Shown in pieces: positions 1 to 10,651 of a stretch of 64,000 bases of DNA. Where the stretch lies: the NCBI RefSeq assembly GCF_963678635.1, contig NC_087064.1, forward strand, positions 32,650,369 to 32,714,368, given 5' to 3'. Below the pieces are notes generated by a model that searched no databases, was not told where the DNA came from, and worked only from the letters and a program-made list of their open reading frames with translations. This stretch comes from Symsagittifera roscoffensis. Taxonomy: Eukaryota; Xenacoelomorpha; Acoela; Convolutidae. The position numbers and the translations under genes were made by a program. Numbering within the stretch: the first letter of the stretch is position 1; every line of letters begins with the position of its first letter.

Positions 1-201
1 CGGCCCACATTAAAATTTCTCTCTTCCAAGATTCAAATGACATGGTTGATAGCCATACCGGCGGGGTTTGAACATTGATACAACCGATGGTTGCACTGTT
101 GAGGCGGATCCATCATCTGCTCCTGCATCCATGTGAACTGGATAAAAAACACTGTTTGGTTCAGACTGTATTAGTAAACCCCACCGGACAACATTACAGC
201 G
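1..201 (-). CDS. Possible terminal exon of an unidentified minus-strand gene
   Basis: On the minus strand a pyrimidine-rich acceptor ending TTTCAG precedes position 201. An open frame then runs about 61 codons to a stop near position 10. The peptide includes WGLLIQSEPNSVFYPVHMDA and ends PCHLNLGREKF. Base composition is less AT-biased than the DNA around it, which favours coding use. I recognise no domain. It lies tail-to-tail with the TSP1/Ig gene to the right. It could also be a chance frame: no upstream exon is in the window to test it. Confidence 0.3.
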
Positions 202-389
202 CTGAAACATGTTTATATGTAAAAAAAAATTGTTAACAGAAACTAAACAAAAAAGCTGGCTGATCCATAAAAGCAGGAGCTAACTGATCATAAGCAACTA
301 CTTACCATAGTTGGTTTTTCAAGGGACCACTCTATCATAGTATTACCACTATGGATATCGGAAGTGGCCTTGAGTCTAGTCTTTCGTTC

Positions 390-520
390 AATTCCTTTCA
401 TCACGCCACGAACCAAAAGATTTAAATTAATTGAAAAAAAAACTTATTTGTAGAGTTTTAAGATTATGATCGGAACACTTTGTGCTATTTGCACAGCAAC
501 CGGCTATCCTTGTTTTCTTA
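390..520. repeat. Short dispersed repeat, second copy near 49005-49115
   Basis: The stretch GATCGGAACACTTTGTG...TTGCACAGCAACCGGCTATCCTTG recurs with about 85-90% similarity by eye near 49055-49110. An upstream CATCACGCCACG-like stretch also recurs. Both copies sit within about 110 bp upstream of a coding exon. Family unknown. Confidence 0.5.
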
Positions 521-563
521 TGAATTCAAATTAGGCTTTTGTGATTTTCATTCTTGTTTTTAG

Positions 564-774
564 TTGGAAAATTCTTACAGATCATGATCAATGCAATTGT
601 TCTACTGCGACAAAGAAAAGGAGAATCATTTGTTCAAAGCTTGACCTGAACGATAGCAGAAATTCTGATGGGCTAGAACATTCTTCTTGTCAGCATCTTA
701 TCAAACCTTTCAATCATCCAGCCCCATGCCCTGAAGACTGTCCCCCTTCGTGGATTGTCTTCAATTTTACTGAG
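564..774 (+). CDS. TSP1/Ig protein, exon with first visible TSP1
   Basis: Acceptor CTTGTTTTTAG precedes 564 and donor GTAATC follows 774. One base completes an upstream codon, then 70 codons run in frame and end in phase 0. The peptide has WKILTDHDQCNCSTATKKRR and a PAPCPEDCPPSW end, as in a TSP1 repeat. The first residues of the next repeat (W, then FNFTE) are already in this exon. Confidence 0.7.
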
Positions 775-3700
775 GTAATCTAAATTAACTAAACCAAAAT
801 TGCTATGCTGGTTTTTGCGAGCCTTTTATTTAGATACAATGTTTAGTGTAGCGTAAAATGCGGCGGAGGAATCAAAACTCGGGAAGTATTCTGCGGGAAC
901 CCAAATCACGAAAGCTATCGAGCGGATGTCGAAAAATGTTTACTGCAACCAGAACCCAGTAGAACCGTGAAATGTGCCGACACTGACTGCGAGCCTCAGT
1001 ATTCTACTTCCAAGTGGTCAACTGTTAGTTCTAATTACCTTAGTTAGTCCTAAAAATTGATTGTAATAGAGTTGGTTATAAAATGTTGGGGTCAGAAAAT
1101 GTTTGCACTTGTTTACACAAGCGAACGATAGGATATTTAACGAATTTTTTTCTAAGCTCTTTTGGTGGAACTTTCGCTGCATACCTTAAGCAATTTAATC
1201 AAATCTGTTTTTATTGATGGCTAGTGGTGGTTGCAGTTTGTCAAGTGACCATGGGGTAGATGCGAGGACGTGAAACTCGTTGTTAAGTTCGGTGTTTAGA
1301 AGTCAGTAGGTAGTCATAGTTTTATTTTTTGCTACTTGCCTTTAACTTTAATTTTATAAGGTGTGTTTTTACTTCTTCTTTATTCATTTTTTATATAATT
1401 TATTGGAGTAGTTTTTTCTCGTTTTTTCGATTGCGTTAGCGTAGTGCAACTTTGCCTCTGTGTAAAAAGTTGTGTTTAAATTTATGTGAATTCGAACAGT
1501 ATGTGTTCTCGCTTTTGTTTTGTAAAGAAACAATTGGTTTTCATATTCAGACCATTTAATGTGCATTGACACTGTATATTTGTTACATTTTTACACTAGC
1601 GAACTTGTGATCGTAGTGTATTAGTATGGACATACTTTTTTCCAACCTTACTCCCAAATAAAAGTACTCATTTGGTGGCATTTTTGCTATGATCACGATC
1701 TTTAGCATTGTAAATTTCATAGCATCTGCTCTCTGCTTTATTTGTGGCTAGTGTTTGTCGATCATTAAGTGTCCGTGGCAGAGTGGGCAATACAAGAGGC
1801 TCTTAATCTCGAGGTTGCTAGTTCGAATCCGTCGTTAAAAATGTTTAAAAATTTTGTTGTTTTGCTAGGTTTTGCGAAAAGCAGCTTCGCCTCGGGTATA
1901 AATAAAAGATCTAATGATAATGGAAACACGCGTTAACCGCTGATGCAAATTGATACACTTCCGCGAGCAATTGTTATAATCGATGGCTCGATTTTATTTT
2001 CTCGAAAACAACTTTGCAGCATTAATCGTTGGAAGTTTAATTTTTCTAACCACATGTAAATAGCCTTTCCGGCGTTTGTTGAACAGTTCATTGACATAGA
2101 AAAATTGGTAATATTCCAACGCATTTTAGTCAAAGATAGGAGTTAGGGTTTTTTCAGTTTTTGGTTTAAGTTTAGCTGTCTTATTTGCCCTGCTTTGATT
2201 GTTTTGAGCCCCTTGATCTTTCTTGCATATGTATTTCAGTTATCTTGCTCATTTTAAGTTTTAGCGGTGAAGATGAGTATTTTCCAAGGTCTTGCTTTCT
2301 ATTTGTATGTCTTTTCACGAGCTTAGCGTAGTGTGGTAGCTTCTAAAAAAAATTTGAATAAAAGTGCTTCTTTTCAGCGGCAATGTTGAATCAGTAAGAA
2401 TCATTGGCACTTTCGTGATATGTGCTTTGACATCTGATTAGTAATAAGTTAACGCAGTTGATACGTTCTTAATTCGTCAATTGGAACAAAAAAAGCTATT
2501 TATTTCTTGCACCATTTTTACCCTTGCGATAAGCAAGAGTATTGCAATCGGGTACTAGACTTTTTGGGCCTGTAAATAACTATGTTCACTGAAGAGTCAA
2601 CATTATAAATTGTAAATTTAGGTTCAGTTCATATTGAATTCTATTTTTTTCGCGTATCCGTCACATTTGGTCTGGAGGTAACGAATATGCCTGCGGCGGC
2701 CAAGGGTTCGAATCTCACAGGATCTGTTTTTTTTTTTCAAACGAGCAATATTCCGTCTCAAAAAAAATTGTCTGCTTATTATGTGTCTATATGTTTTGTC
2801 TCCTTAGTTGCCTTATTGTATTTTTTTTGTTTTACACAATTAATTTCTTTTTGCTTTAAATGTTTTGATACATTTCTGCTATTTGTACTTCGTGTCTTCG
2901 TATATTTTCATTTTTTGTCTTTTCTTTCGCTTAGAAACTTTATTCTGCCCAAATGATTTCGGCTGAATCTTTATCGGCTTAATGACCTAATTTTCAGTCG
3001 TTTCAAAGGAAAAGTGTTATTGTTTTTTGCTCATTGGTTTGCATAAATTGCTCTAAATTTTATTGAAATTTTAGTTAGCTTTTTCTTGACGATATTTTGT
3101 TCGGCCTCATATTTTTCGGATAGGTTCTGTATTATATCGGTTTATGGCTCTATATGACGTGTTTCAACGAGCGAATCAACTTGTGCGCATGTGTGTGTTG
3201 AGGGCGAGGAGGAACTAATAATTGTTTATTAGTCTAAGTTTTTGGAATTTTTTATTGGCATAATAGTTTTTGGTCTATATTATTTTGGCTTAGTGGTCTC
3301 CTGTTGTCTGATTTGACGAGCAATTAAAGTTTTGTGTGTGTGTTTTTAGGGTGAAGGGGACTTGTTTTTTTTTCTTGGTTAAGTCTTGGCATGCAAAACT
3401 AGCGTTATTCATTCTGATAGATCTAGTTTGTTTTGATTTTTTTTTCGATTCTTTTCCCCGACTTTATTTATTACACGCAGAGTTAGTGCGGTTGCCTTTA
3501 GTTTATTGCATGCAAATGTTGAGGTTTCTGCATTTTAAAGCTCTTGAATCTTTGCCGCTTTCTCGCTTGTGTTTGCAAATTTACTTTTTCTAGTTCATTT
3601 TTCTGCATAAAATTTAGAAAAAACGATCGGTTTTGTTATTTTTGACTCAAATAACGTGCAAATTTTCTTTGTTTTTCTTTGACACCGTTTTGATGTGCGT

Positions 3701-6700
3701 CCGATTTCCGTTTTTTTCTTAAGAATTATGAAGGACTTCAAAAAGTTTTTGTTGAAAGTCATTTTGGTGACACTTAGCTCCATGCACTACTTGAAATTTT
3801 CACTAACTGCAATTTGCTGCTCTTTTTGAAATTTTGCTGCACTTCTTGAAATTTTCACTAACTGTGCAATTTGCTGCTCTTTTTGAAATTTTGCTGCACT
3901 ATTTGAAAATTTCACTAACTGTGCAATTTACTGCTCTTTTTGAAATTTTACTGCACTACTTGAAATTTTCACTAACTGTGCACTTTGTTGCTCTTTCACT
4001 AACTTTGCAATTTGCTGCTTTTTAAAAAATTTTGCTGCACTACTTGAAATTTTCACTAACTGTGCAATTTGCTGCTCTTTTTGAAATTTTACTGCACTAC
4101 TTGAAATTTTCACTTACTGTGCACTTTGCTGCTCTTTCACTAACTGCGCAATTTGGTGCTCTTTTTGAAATTTTGCTGCACTACTTGAAATTTTCACTAA
4201 CTGTGCAATTTGCTGCTCTTTTTGAAATTTTGCTGAACTACTTGAAATTTTCATTAACTGTGAACTTCGCTGCTCTTTCACTAACTGTGCAATTTGCTGC
4301 TTTTTTGAAATTTTGCTGCACTACTTGAAGTTTTCACTAACTGTACAATTTGCTGCTCTTTTTGAAATTTTGCTGCACTACTTGAAATTTTCACTAACTG
4401 TGCATTTTGTTGCTCTTTCACTAACTGTGCAATTTGCTGCTCTATTTGAAATTTTCACTAGCTGTGCAATTTGCTGCTCTTTTTGAAGTTTTGCTGCACT
4501 ACTTGAAATTTTCATTAACTGTGAACTTCGCTGCTCTTTCAGTAACTGTGCAATTTGCTGCTTTTTTTGAAATTTTGCTGCACTACTTGAAGTTTTCACT
4601 AACTGTACAATTTGCTGCTCTTTTTGAAATTTTGCTGCACTACTTGAAATTTTCACAATCTGTGCATTTTGTTGCTCTTTCACTAACTGTGCAATTTGCT
4701 GCTCTATTTGAAATTTTCACTAGCTGTGCAATTTGCTGCTCTTTTTGAAATTTTGCTGAACTACTTGAAATTTTCATTAACTGTGAACTTCGCTGCTCTT
4801 TCACTAACTGTGCAATTTGCAGCTTTTTTTGAAATTTTGCTGCACTACTTGAAGTTTTCACTAACTGTACATTTTGCTGCACGTTTTGAAATTTTGCTGC
4901 ACTACTTGAAATTTTCACTAACTGTGCATTTTGTTGCTCTTTCACTAACTGTGCAATTTGCTGCACTATTTGAAATTTTCACTAGCTGTGCAATTTGCTG
5001 CTCTTTTTGAAGTTTTGCTGCACTACTTGAAATTTTCACGAACTATGCACTTTGTTGCTCTTTCACTAACTGTGCAATTTGCTGCTCTATTTGAAATTTT
5101 GCTGCACTACTTGAAATTTTCACTTACTGTGCAATTTGCTGCACTACTTGAAATTTTCACTAACTGTGCACTTTGCTGCTCTTTCACTAACTGTGCAATT
5201 TGCTGCAACGATTTAAGTTAACCAAGTGATTATTAGAATATTAGTCTTTGTCCTAAATCGTTTTGTTTTGGTGGTGCAGGCCTGTCATACTACGAACGTC
5301 GGTAAATCATGTGGGCGTGGAGTCAATACCAGGGACTTAGGATGTCAACAGAGACTGGCCGATGGTACCACTGTACAATCTCAACACTGTGACTTGAAAG
5401 ATAAACCAAGTAGCTTCCGAGACTGCTACAAACCGTGTCCGGGAGATCAGTGTAATTTTTTTTCAGATTTAATTGCTGCTTTGTTTACTAAGAAGTTAAT
5501 AGTAAGGTTATTTTAAGTGCTGAACTTGACAGTTTTCAATCTCTCTCGGACGTTCTTCGTCAAAAAGGGACAACCAGTGAATTTGTCATGTGCCTTGGAC
5601 TGCCGATTTCCAGGCTCAACTTTTTCGTGGAAAATAAATGGCGAACTGGACAAGACGAGATTATCGGCGAAGAAAGATTATTATATTGACAGCTTTGAAC
5701 CCGAGAATCAAGCTGGCCTTTATACGTGCTCTATAAACATTCCAGAAATCTGTTACTCCAGGCATAATAAAGCAAATACTAGTCCAGAATGCAGATGCCA
5801 AAAACAGCTCAATTTCACGCTTATCTTCCGTAAGTTTTATTTGCTCGTTTTAAACTTTGCGTGCATTTTTGCGCCTTTAAAAATAATGCTGGAGTAAATA
5901 AAACATTAACACTTCTGTAACATGTCTTGATTGGAAAAGTTTTGAAGACAGAAAAGAGAATACTTTGAAGTTGATCAAGATTTTTATCTTGTTTGTGTTC
6001 AGTTGAAGATGAAGCGAGGCAAATTTTCCAGAAGGCCCCTCAGCTCAGCACAAGTCCGGAAACTATTGAGACCAAATCAGAGGACTTAAATGGAGAATGC
6101 TACCGGGGCAATTGTTCCATAGAGTGGATAACCTCAGCTTGGCCCTCGCTTGAGGTAAATTTCCTCTCATTTAGAAGTTTGGAAGCTACGCTGTATTTGT
6201 TCCATCAAGTAACTGTTTGCAAGATCAATTTAATGTTGAAGCTGAGAGGTTTTGATAAGAAGTTTCGAGAAAAAAATTAAATCGAAATCGTCTCGAACTA
6301 CGATGTTCAACTTGCCTGTTTGGATCAATCTGATCTCAAACGTTAACTCTTTCTATTGAGCTGTTTTTTTTACACAATAAACGCTGTGAATATAAAATAA
6401 GTATTTTTTTTACAAACTACCTTGCATGAGTTAAAGCTTAATTTAGCTTGTGTTTTATCCGCTGTGTTTAAGTCATGTATGTACTCTAGTTGCTTGATGG
6501 AACTGGTGGTTCAGCCAGGAAGACGTATGCTTCAAAATTCGGAAGCCTGAGATTTGAAAAGCAGAGAGGGAAACTGCTTATTTACTTTTTTTGTTTTTTC
6601 TTTCTTGCAGTTTTGAAGCTCCTGTTTTCCATGCTTTTTTGCTTGCGGTCGCGAAGCGCAGCTTTGCCTGTTTAAAGGATATGGAATTCAGTGCATTTTT

Positions 6701-6957
6701 GATGCTTTGTCTTTCATTTGTTTAAGCTGCTTCTGTGAGACAAAAAGCGCTTATTTTTTCAGTGCTATCAACGTGAGGATAATGAAGATGGAGAGGAAAC
6801 AAGCAAAAGCCAGACATCAAATTTGTGCACAAAGAGAGAACAGCGCCTTGTATGGTGTGGTGTGGATAGTCCAGAAAGCAGCTCAGTTGTCGACCCCTCT
6901 AACTGCAATCCAGAGCTGAAGCCAGAAGAAATGCGAGATTGTCTCATCGAATGTTAA
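564..6957 (+). CDS. TSP1/Ig-domain extracellular protein (ADAMTS-like/papilin-like), 5' partial
   Basis: Join of 564-774, 847-1023, 5280-5451, 5518-5829, 6003-6154 and 6763-6957, about 405 residues in the window. The gene starts left of the window. Domain order is TSP1, TSP1, TSP1, one Ig-like domain, and a final TSP1 ending in a TAA stop. TSP1 hallmarks are visible: CSVKCGGG, KSCGRGVNTRDLGC and paired cysteines before CADTDC, CYKPC and CLIEC. The Ig domain has VNLSC, FSWKING and AGLYTC. Introns between TSP1 repeats fall in phase 0 just before the C-x-x-x-C-G segment, so the repeats share an ancestral exon structure. No membrane segment follows the last domain, so a secreted matrix protein is inferred. 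The TSP1/Ig mix resembles ADAMTS-like proteins and papilin; orthology cannot be set from this part. Confidence 0.75.
847..1023 (+). CDS. TSP1/Ig protein, second TSP1 exon
   Basis: The exon lies between acceptor TGTTTAG and donor GTTAGT and is 59 codons in phase 0 at both ends. It encodes CSVKCGGGIKTREVFC, then VKCADTDCEP and the start of the next repeat (STSKWST). The 72-bp intron before it and the 4,256-bp intron after it contrast sharply. Confidence 0.75.
1439..1463 (+). repeat. SINE 3' hairpin motif (degenerate)
   Basis: GCGTAGTGCAACTTTGCCTC followed by TGTGT is a variant of the hairpin tail seen with tRNA-like SINEs elsewhere in the window. No tRNA-like head is recognisable just upstream, so this may be a truncated copy. 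Confidence 0.5.
1600..1900 (+). mobile_element. tRNA-Lys-like SINE with hairpin tail
   Basis: A head module (GTGTATTAGTATGGAC, then TTTTTTCCAACC) at about 1614-1650 is followed by a tRNA-like block at about 1772-1840. That block has an A-box-like TGGCAGAGTGG, an anticodon-arm-like CTCTTAATCTC as in tRNA-Lys, and a B box GTTCGAATCC. The hairpin tail GCGAAAAGCAGCTTCGCCTC is at 1874-1893. The same head-tRNA-tail order recurs near 25790 and 40974. This is a Pol III-type SINE in the long intron of the TSP1/Ig gene. Confidence 0.7.
2520..2760 (+). mobile_element. tRNA-like SINE, second head type
   Basis: The head CAAGAGTATTGCAATCGGG, then TACTAGACTTTTT, matches heads near 11930, 17450 and 18430. 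A tRNA-like block follows at about 2672-2730 with A-box-like TGGTCTGGAGGTAA and B box GGGTTCGAATC. The rest, to about 3000, is T-rich with no gene signal. Confidence 0.6.
2960..3780. other. T-rich intron sequence, no feature recognised
   Basis: Poly-T-rich intron sequence. Short frames here are low-complexity F/L strings without splice or domain support. Sequence between the SINEs at 1024-1430 and 1900-2520 is likewise unremarkable. Confidence 0.5.
3783..5210. repeat. 57/84-bp minisatellite in the intron of the TSP1/Ig gene
   Basis: About 1.43 kb of tandem repeats. The basic unit is about 57 bp, built from TGCTGCACTACTTGAAATTT, TCACTAACTGTGCAATT and a CTGCTCTTTTTGAAATTTT part. Many units carry an extra 27-bp cassette (CTCTTTCACTAACTGTGCAA), giving 84-bp steps; for example, CTGCACTAC starts at 4035, 4092 and 4176. 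Both lengths are multiples of three, so frames of about 100 codons stay open on both strands without being genes. The array ends about 70 bp before the coding exon at 5280. Confidence 0.9.
5280..5451 (+). CDS. TSP1/Ig protein, third TSP1 exon
   Basis: Acceptor GGTGCAG and donor GTAATT give 57 codons plus one base. The peptide starts ACHTTNVGKSCGRGVNTRD and ends CYKPCPGDQ. The split codon joins the next exon as Leu. The donor at 5452 is preferred to a closer reading because only it keeps the Ig domain in frame. Confidence 0.75.
5518..5829 (+). CDS. TSP1/Ig protein, Ig-domain exon
   Basis: The exon follows a 66-bp intron (acceptor TTTTAAG) and ends at donor GTAAGT. It holds one whole Ig-like fold: FFVKKGQPVNLSC (B strand Cys), FSWKING (core Trp) and ENQAGLYTC (F strand D/N-x-G-x-Y-x-C). 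Extra cysteines in CYSRHNKANTSPECRCQ suggest a second disulphide. It contains possible N-glycosylation sites such as NLT, NLS and NFT. Confidence 0.75.
6003..6154 (+). CDS. TSP1/Ig protein, linker exon leading into last TSP1
   Basis: Acceptor TGTGTTCAG and donor GTAAAT. The polar linker has a cysteine pair (GECYRGNC) and then SIEWITSAWPSLE, the Trp-rich start of the final TSP1 repeat. The exon ends in phase 0 exactly where the next exon supplies the first Cys. Confidence 0.7.
6480..6675. repeat. Repeat fragment with SINE hairpin tail in the last intron
   Basis: A stretch with GGGAAACTGCTTATTTACTT and a poly-T/TTCTTGCAG run recurs at about 7553-7600. At 6651-6670 lies a copy of the hairpin, GCGAAGCGCAGCTTTGCCTG. 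This is probably a decayed SINE-type element. The frame across it is not coding. Confidence 0.45.
6763..6957 (+). CDS. TSP1/Ig protein, last exon and stop
   Basis: Acceptor TATTTTTTCAG, then 64 codons and TAA. It encodes the rest of the last TSP1: CYQREDNED, then RLVWCGVDSPE, CNPELKPEEMRDC and a terminal CLIEC. The protein ends directly after the domain, with no anchor or PLAC domain. A candidate polyadenylation signal AATAAA is at 7178-7183. Confidence 0.75.
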   Translation, partial: CYQREDNEDGEETSKSQTSNLCTKREQRLVWCGVDSPESSSVVDPSNCNPELKPEEMRDCLIEC

Positions 6958-7177
6958 CCATAGTCGAGTTGTCATGCTTTCGCTAACACTTTTGTGCAAC
7001 CATGTCTATCTCTATAATTGAAAATATTTTTATATGCAACTGTTTTGTTTCACGAATCACAATTGGTCAAGACTGTTTAGCAGCCGTATCATCGAAAAGG
7101 GAAAAGTGGCTACGAACTTTGCCTCTCAGTTGAAAGATTGGTGGTTTGAAGTCCAACACTATACATTCTGAAGAGTT

Positions 7178-7183
7178 AATAAA
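7178..7183 (+). promoter_or_regulatory. Candidate polyadenylation signal of the TSP1/Ig gene
   Basis: AATAAA lies 221 bp after the stop codon in the sense strand. AATAAA is common by chance in AT-rich DNA, so this is only a candidate. Confidence 0.35.
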
Positions 7184-7399
7184 CTAAGTGAGTTTTCACT
7201 AATTTAGGTCTAGTAGTTTTGATAGTTTTGTTTTTAGGTTATCGGTTGGACTTTTCTAGTTCGTTTACTTCAAATTCATTTGTTGAATCCAGGTCAATTC
7301 AAGCCCTCTAATAAAAAACTGTGATTGGCTCAAAAAAACGTGAACGAATTTAGGTTTCTGAAGTGATTTTTTCTAGAATTTGCAGCGGAATAATAAAAA

Positions 7400-7720
7400 T
7401 ACTTATTGATCCGGATCTACTTAACAATCGCCCTCCTTTTGGTATCTACGTAAGAATTTTGGTATCTACGTAAGAATTTCGACCCCTGTTAATAAAAGCA
7501 GTAAATTAGCGCTAGAGGTTTGTATTGAGAATAATAATTTTTTGGAATTTAAAGGAGGGAAACTGCTTATTTACTTATTGTTTTTTTTCTTGCAGTTGTA
7601 ACAGAACTTTTTGAAAATTTTATATAAAAAAGCCGAAAAAACAAGAATTTTTTACAACATTGTTTTCTTCTTAACAATGGGGGGGGGGGGAGCAATTGTT
7701 AAGTAGATTTATTGAGCCCG
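7400..7720. mobile_element. Small inverted-repeat element (MITE-like)
   Basis: GATCTACTTAACAATCGCCC near 7415-7436 is answered in inverted form by GAGCAATTGTTAAGTAGAT near 7690-7710. Between them are a direct duplication of TTTTGGTATCTACGTAAGAA at about 7437-7480 and a poly-G run at 7680-7690. Ends and target duplication are not clear. Confidence 0.45.
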
Positions 7721-8269
7721 TTTTCTCAGATTGATTAAATTCATTTTTCCATTGAAAATGCGTTTTTGAAATTTGGCATTTTCCGGTATTCTTCGGTTCC
7801 TCTAACTTTCCCATCTGTCTGTTTGCGAAGTTCGCGTGCATTCCCATTTTTCATTTTGGTTGTGCACGCAAGCGAAGCGTAGAAAAAAATCGCGTTTGGT
7901 AATTTCGATCAAAATCAAAAAAGGTAGAAATTGACTTTTTTTGTAGTTTTTTTATTTCGTCCCAATATTTGACGGTTATTTGTCAATTCAATTTATTCAA
8001 TTCATTGTTTTATCCAATTCAATTTTGAAGAACGAAACTATATTTAACGGTTTTTTTAGTTTCTCTACACGCTAAAAGTATCAGTTAGAAAATGAAAAAT
8101 TTTAAAGTGATTTTTTGTTTGACTTTTTTGAATGCTCTTTTCATTTTTTTGAATGCTTGGTTTCGTTTTTTGTTCCGAAAGGACTGGCAGTTAGCTAAAA
8201 GTAATGAAAAGTTTTGTTTGGCAATTTTGACTTTACTGTTTTGTCTACGAAGGTATTTTCTTATATTCT

Positions 8270-8640
8270 ATCAAACATCTGGCGTAGAGGTATCACAAAG
8301 AGGCACAATCTACTGGCTCGAATCCGGCCGGGGTCTGTGTTTTTTGTAAACTTCATCTGTTGCTTTTTCGGACTATGGTTCGTTTGTTTATTTTTCTCGG
8401 CTCAGTTCCCGCAGAAAAGATTTTTTTTTGAAAATTCGGCTTCTTTCTAGCATTCCCAAAGCTTCTTGTGAAGTTTCTAATCGAACAGGTAGTTTTGTTC
8501 CGGACTTTTTTTGGCTTTTTTGCAATTTTAATATTTTATTTTGGATTTTTGATTTTTCTTGTCATTTGATTTTAATCTTAGTCATTCATTTTTGTTTTGC
8601 TAGTGGTGAGAATTTCAGCTTCGCCTCTGTGTTTAGATTT
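8270..8640 (+). mobile_element. tRNA-like SINE with hairpin-type tail
   Basis: The tRNA-like block at about 8279-8335 has A-box-like TGGCGTAGAGGTA and B box GGCTCGAATCC. A tail with TTTCAGCTTCGCCTCTGTG ends at about 8631. Overall layout matches the SINE at 17440-18015. The surrounding 7720-9440 is otherwise T-rich intergenic sequence without a supported gene. Confidence 0.6.
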
Positions 8641-9443
8641 ATATAGGGTCAATGAACGAAGTGAAGACACTACTTAAGTAGTGTTGTTTTTTCGGCTTTT
8701 TTATATTAAATTTTAAAAAGTTCTGTTACAAGAAAAATTGGACTGATTTTTGCTAGTCAGACTCAAATCAGTGTAGGTAAGTTGTCTGAATTCTCAGCAT
8801 CCTCATTCCAACGACGATTTTTAGACAAAGTTAGCTCGAGAAAATCGACATTACCTCGAGGATTAGGCAAGCCTATCTGTTTTATCTATCGTTGGAAGAA
8901 ACATACACATGAACATTTTTAACACCATTTTAGGTACATCGGGGAACTAGTTGATATTTTGTAGTAGTACATTGAAGCCATTTCAGTCGTGATTCTGATT
9001 CCAAAAAAATCAATAATTGTTTTTGTGTCAAGAAATCATTTAACTAATATGACGCCAAAATTTTTTGAAATTTCAAGCCTTTTTTTTCTTTTTTCTGGCG
9101 TTGAGTTTCAAGTCTCTTATGATTAAACTGAAGAAAAATAGTGTTTTGTTTCTTTTATAACTTTTTCCTATGTTACCGTGCTCAGAACCTCCTGTGCTAC
9201 TGGCCCAGCAACCGAACTTGTATCTAGTTAGCGTATCTTTTTGAATTTCCCTTTTCGCAGAATCATCTGTGTCAAGTATGTTATCGTCTTTTAAAGCTCT
9301 TTTTACCATGGCTTCTTATTTTCGATTGCACCTTAATCTTGTCTTGTATTGGCGAGTATTCATCAAATGCATCATCAGAGTTATTCAATTTTCTCACGTA
9401 AAATGTTTTTTTTTGATTTCATGGTCATTAGGCTGCCAAAATA

Positions 9444-10189
9444 CAGTGCTGATTTAAATTAACCGGACAAAACGCGTTAAACTTGAAATTTAAAACGAGT
9501 TTTTCTCAAATTGGGTTCAGTTTAGGTGAAAACTTATGAAGACAAGAGTTGCTTGAAATTTTTGCAGAATTAATATGGTGTAATTTGTTTTGCAAAATTC
9601 GGGCCCAAAATTTTACCCCAAAAATGGGTCATTTTGGCTTTTCTTAGTTAATCAAAAATTACGCCAAAAATACCCAGTCGATCACAGACATAGTTATATC
9701 AAAGAGAGCGCCTTACGTTGCCCAACAAACTTTCAGAAGGGTATATTCTCAAAAAAATGCAAACCGTTTAAAAATTGTTTTTAAAATAAAAAGTTGATGT
9801 TTTATATAGTAAAAACGACCTTTTTTGTCTATCAACCAAAAAAATTTATTAACTTATTCAATGTTTTGGTGAATATACCCTTCTTAAAGTTTGTTGGGCT
9901 ACGCAAGGCGGCACTCTCTTTGATTTAATTATGTCTGTGATCGACTGGGTATTTTTGGCGTAATTTTTGATTAACTAAGAAAAGCCAAAATGACCCATTT
10001 TTGGGGTAAAATTTTGGGCCCGAATTTTGCAAAACAAATTACGCCATATTAATTCTGCAAAAATTTCAAGCAACTCTTGTCTTCATAAGTTTTCACCTAA
10101 ACTGAACCCAATTTGAGAAAAACGCGTTTTAAGTTTCAAGTTAAACGCATTTTATCTGGTTAATGTCCGGTTAATTTAAATCAGCACTG
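9444..10189. mobile_element. Palindromic MITE, copy 1 (TA-flanked, CAGTGCTG ends)
   Basis: The 746-bp element is almost entirely one inverted repeat. Its ends are CAGTGCTGATTTAAATTAAC and the reverse complement, flanked by TA on both sides (9442-9443, 10190-10191). TA duplication and CAGT ends point to Tc1/mariner-type mobilisation. No transposase is present. Copies 2 and 3 are at 23313-24027 and 51236-51916. Confidence 0.85.
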
Positions 10190-10364
10190 TATTGCAGTTA
10201 GTTGCGTTTCATCTGACAGCAATTTTTTAAATTCATTAAAACACATGAATAATTTGAATTAATAAGTAGGTCTAATGTATCACCACCTGCATTATCACTG
10301 AAATGACTGTTTGATAACTGAACATAGGACTGGTGTTAGTTGCTGAAAAGTCCTCCTTTTACGG

Positions 10365-10651
10365 TCATATGCGTTTCATCTCTGCCAGCTTGAACCTACA
10401 ATTTGGACAAATATGCACAATATCCTGGCAAGGGGTGCACACAAAGGGTAGCCAGAAAAGGGGACAGAATAAGAAAGCCAGCAGGAATGACCAGAGCCAG
10501 GTTGCCAGTCCTATTTGTGTGCGGGTGAATGACCAGACATTCTGGTTACAGTTTGGACAGTAGAAGCCCATGGGCTCGTCCACTATCAGGTAGGGTCTTA
10601 TGTACTGTGTGCTGGCCGTGTAGGCAGTTGGCTGCGCGTAGAAATGCTCTC
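10365..10651 (-). CDS. LITAF: LITAF-like protein, exon 2 (LITAF domain)
   Basis: Coding exon 2 of a 150-residue protein; the stop TGA is at its low-coordinate end. Residues about 79-150 form a complete LITAF domain. Zinc ligands are CPNC at 87-90 and the HICPNC group at 135-140. Between them is a Trp/Leu/Phe-rich stretch (about 103-126) that in this family dips into the cytosolic face of endosomal and lysosomal membranes. Known LITAF proteins act in late-endosome sorting and bind ESCRT and NEDD4-type partners. The acceptor (CACTATTTAG, minus strand) joins exon 1 through a split Gly codon. CDIP1 is the closest alternative within the family. Confidence 0.88.

Noticed and set aside
1772-1840. 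Functional tRNA gene
   Set aside because: A and B boxes are present but the acceptor stem does not pair, no CCA-side terminator follows, and head and tail modules mark it as a SINE. The same applies to the other tRNA-like blocks.
3834-5221. Several 60-108-codon frames on both strands
   Set aside because: They are products of the minisatellite unit lengths; frames shift within the array and carry no domain or splice support.
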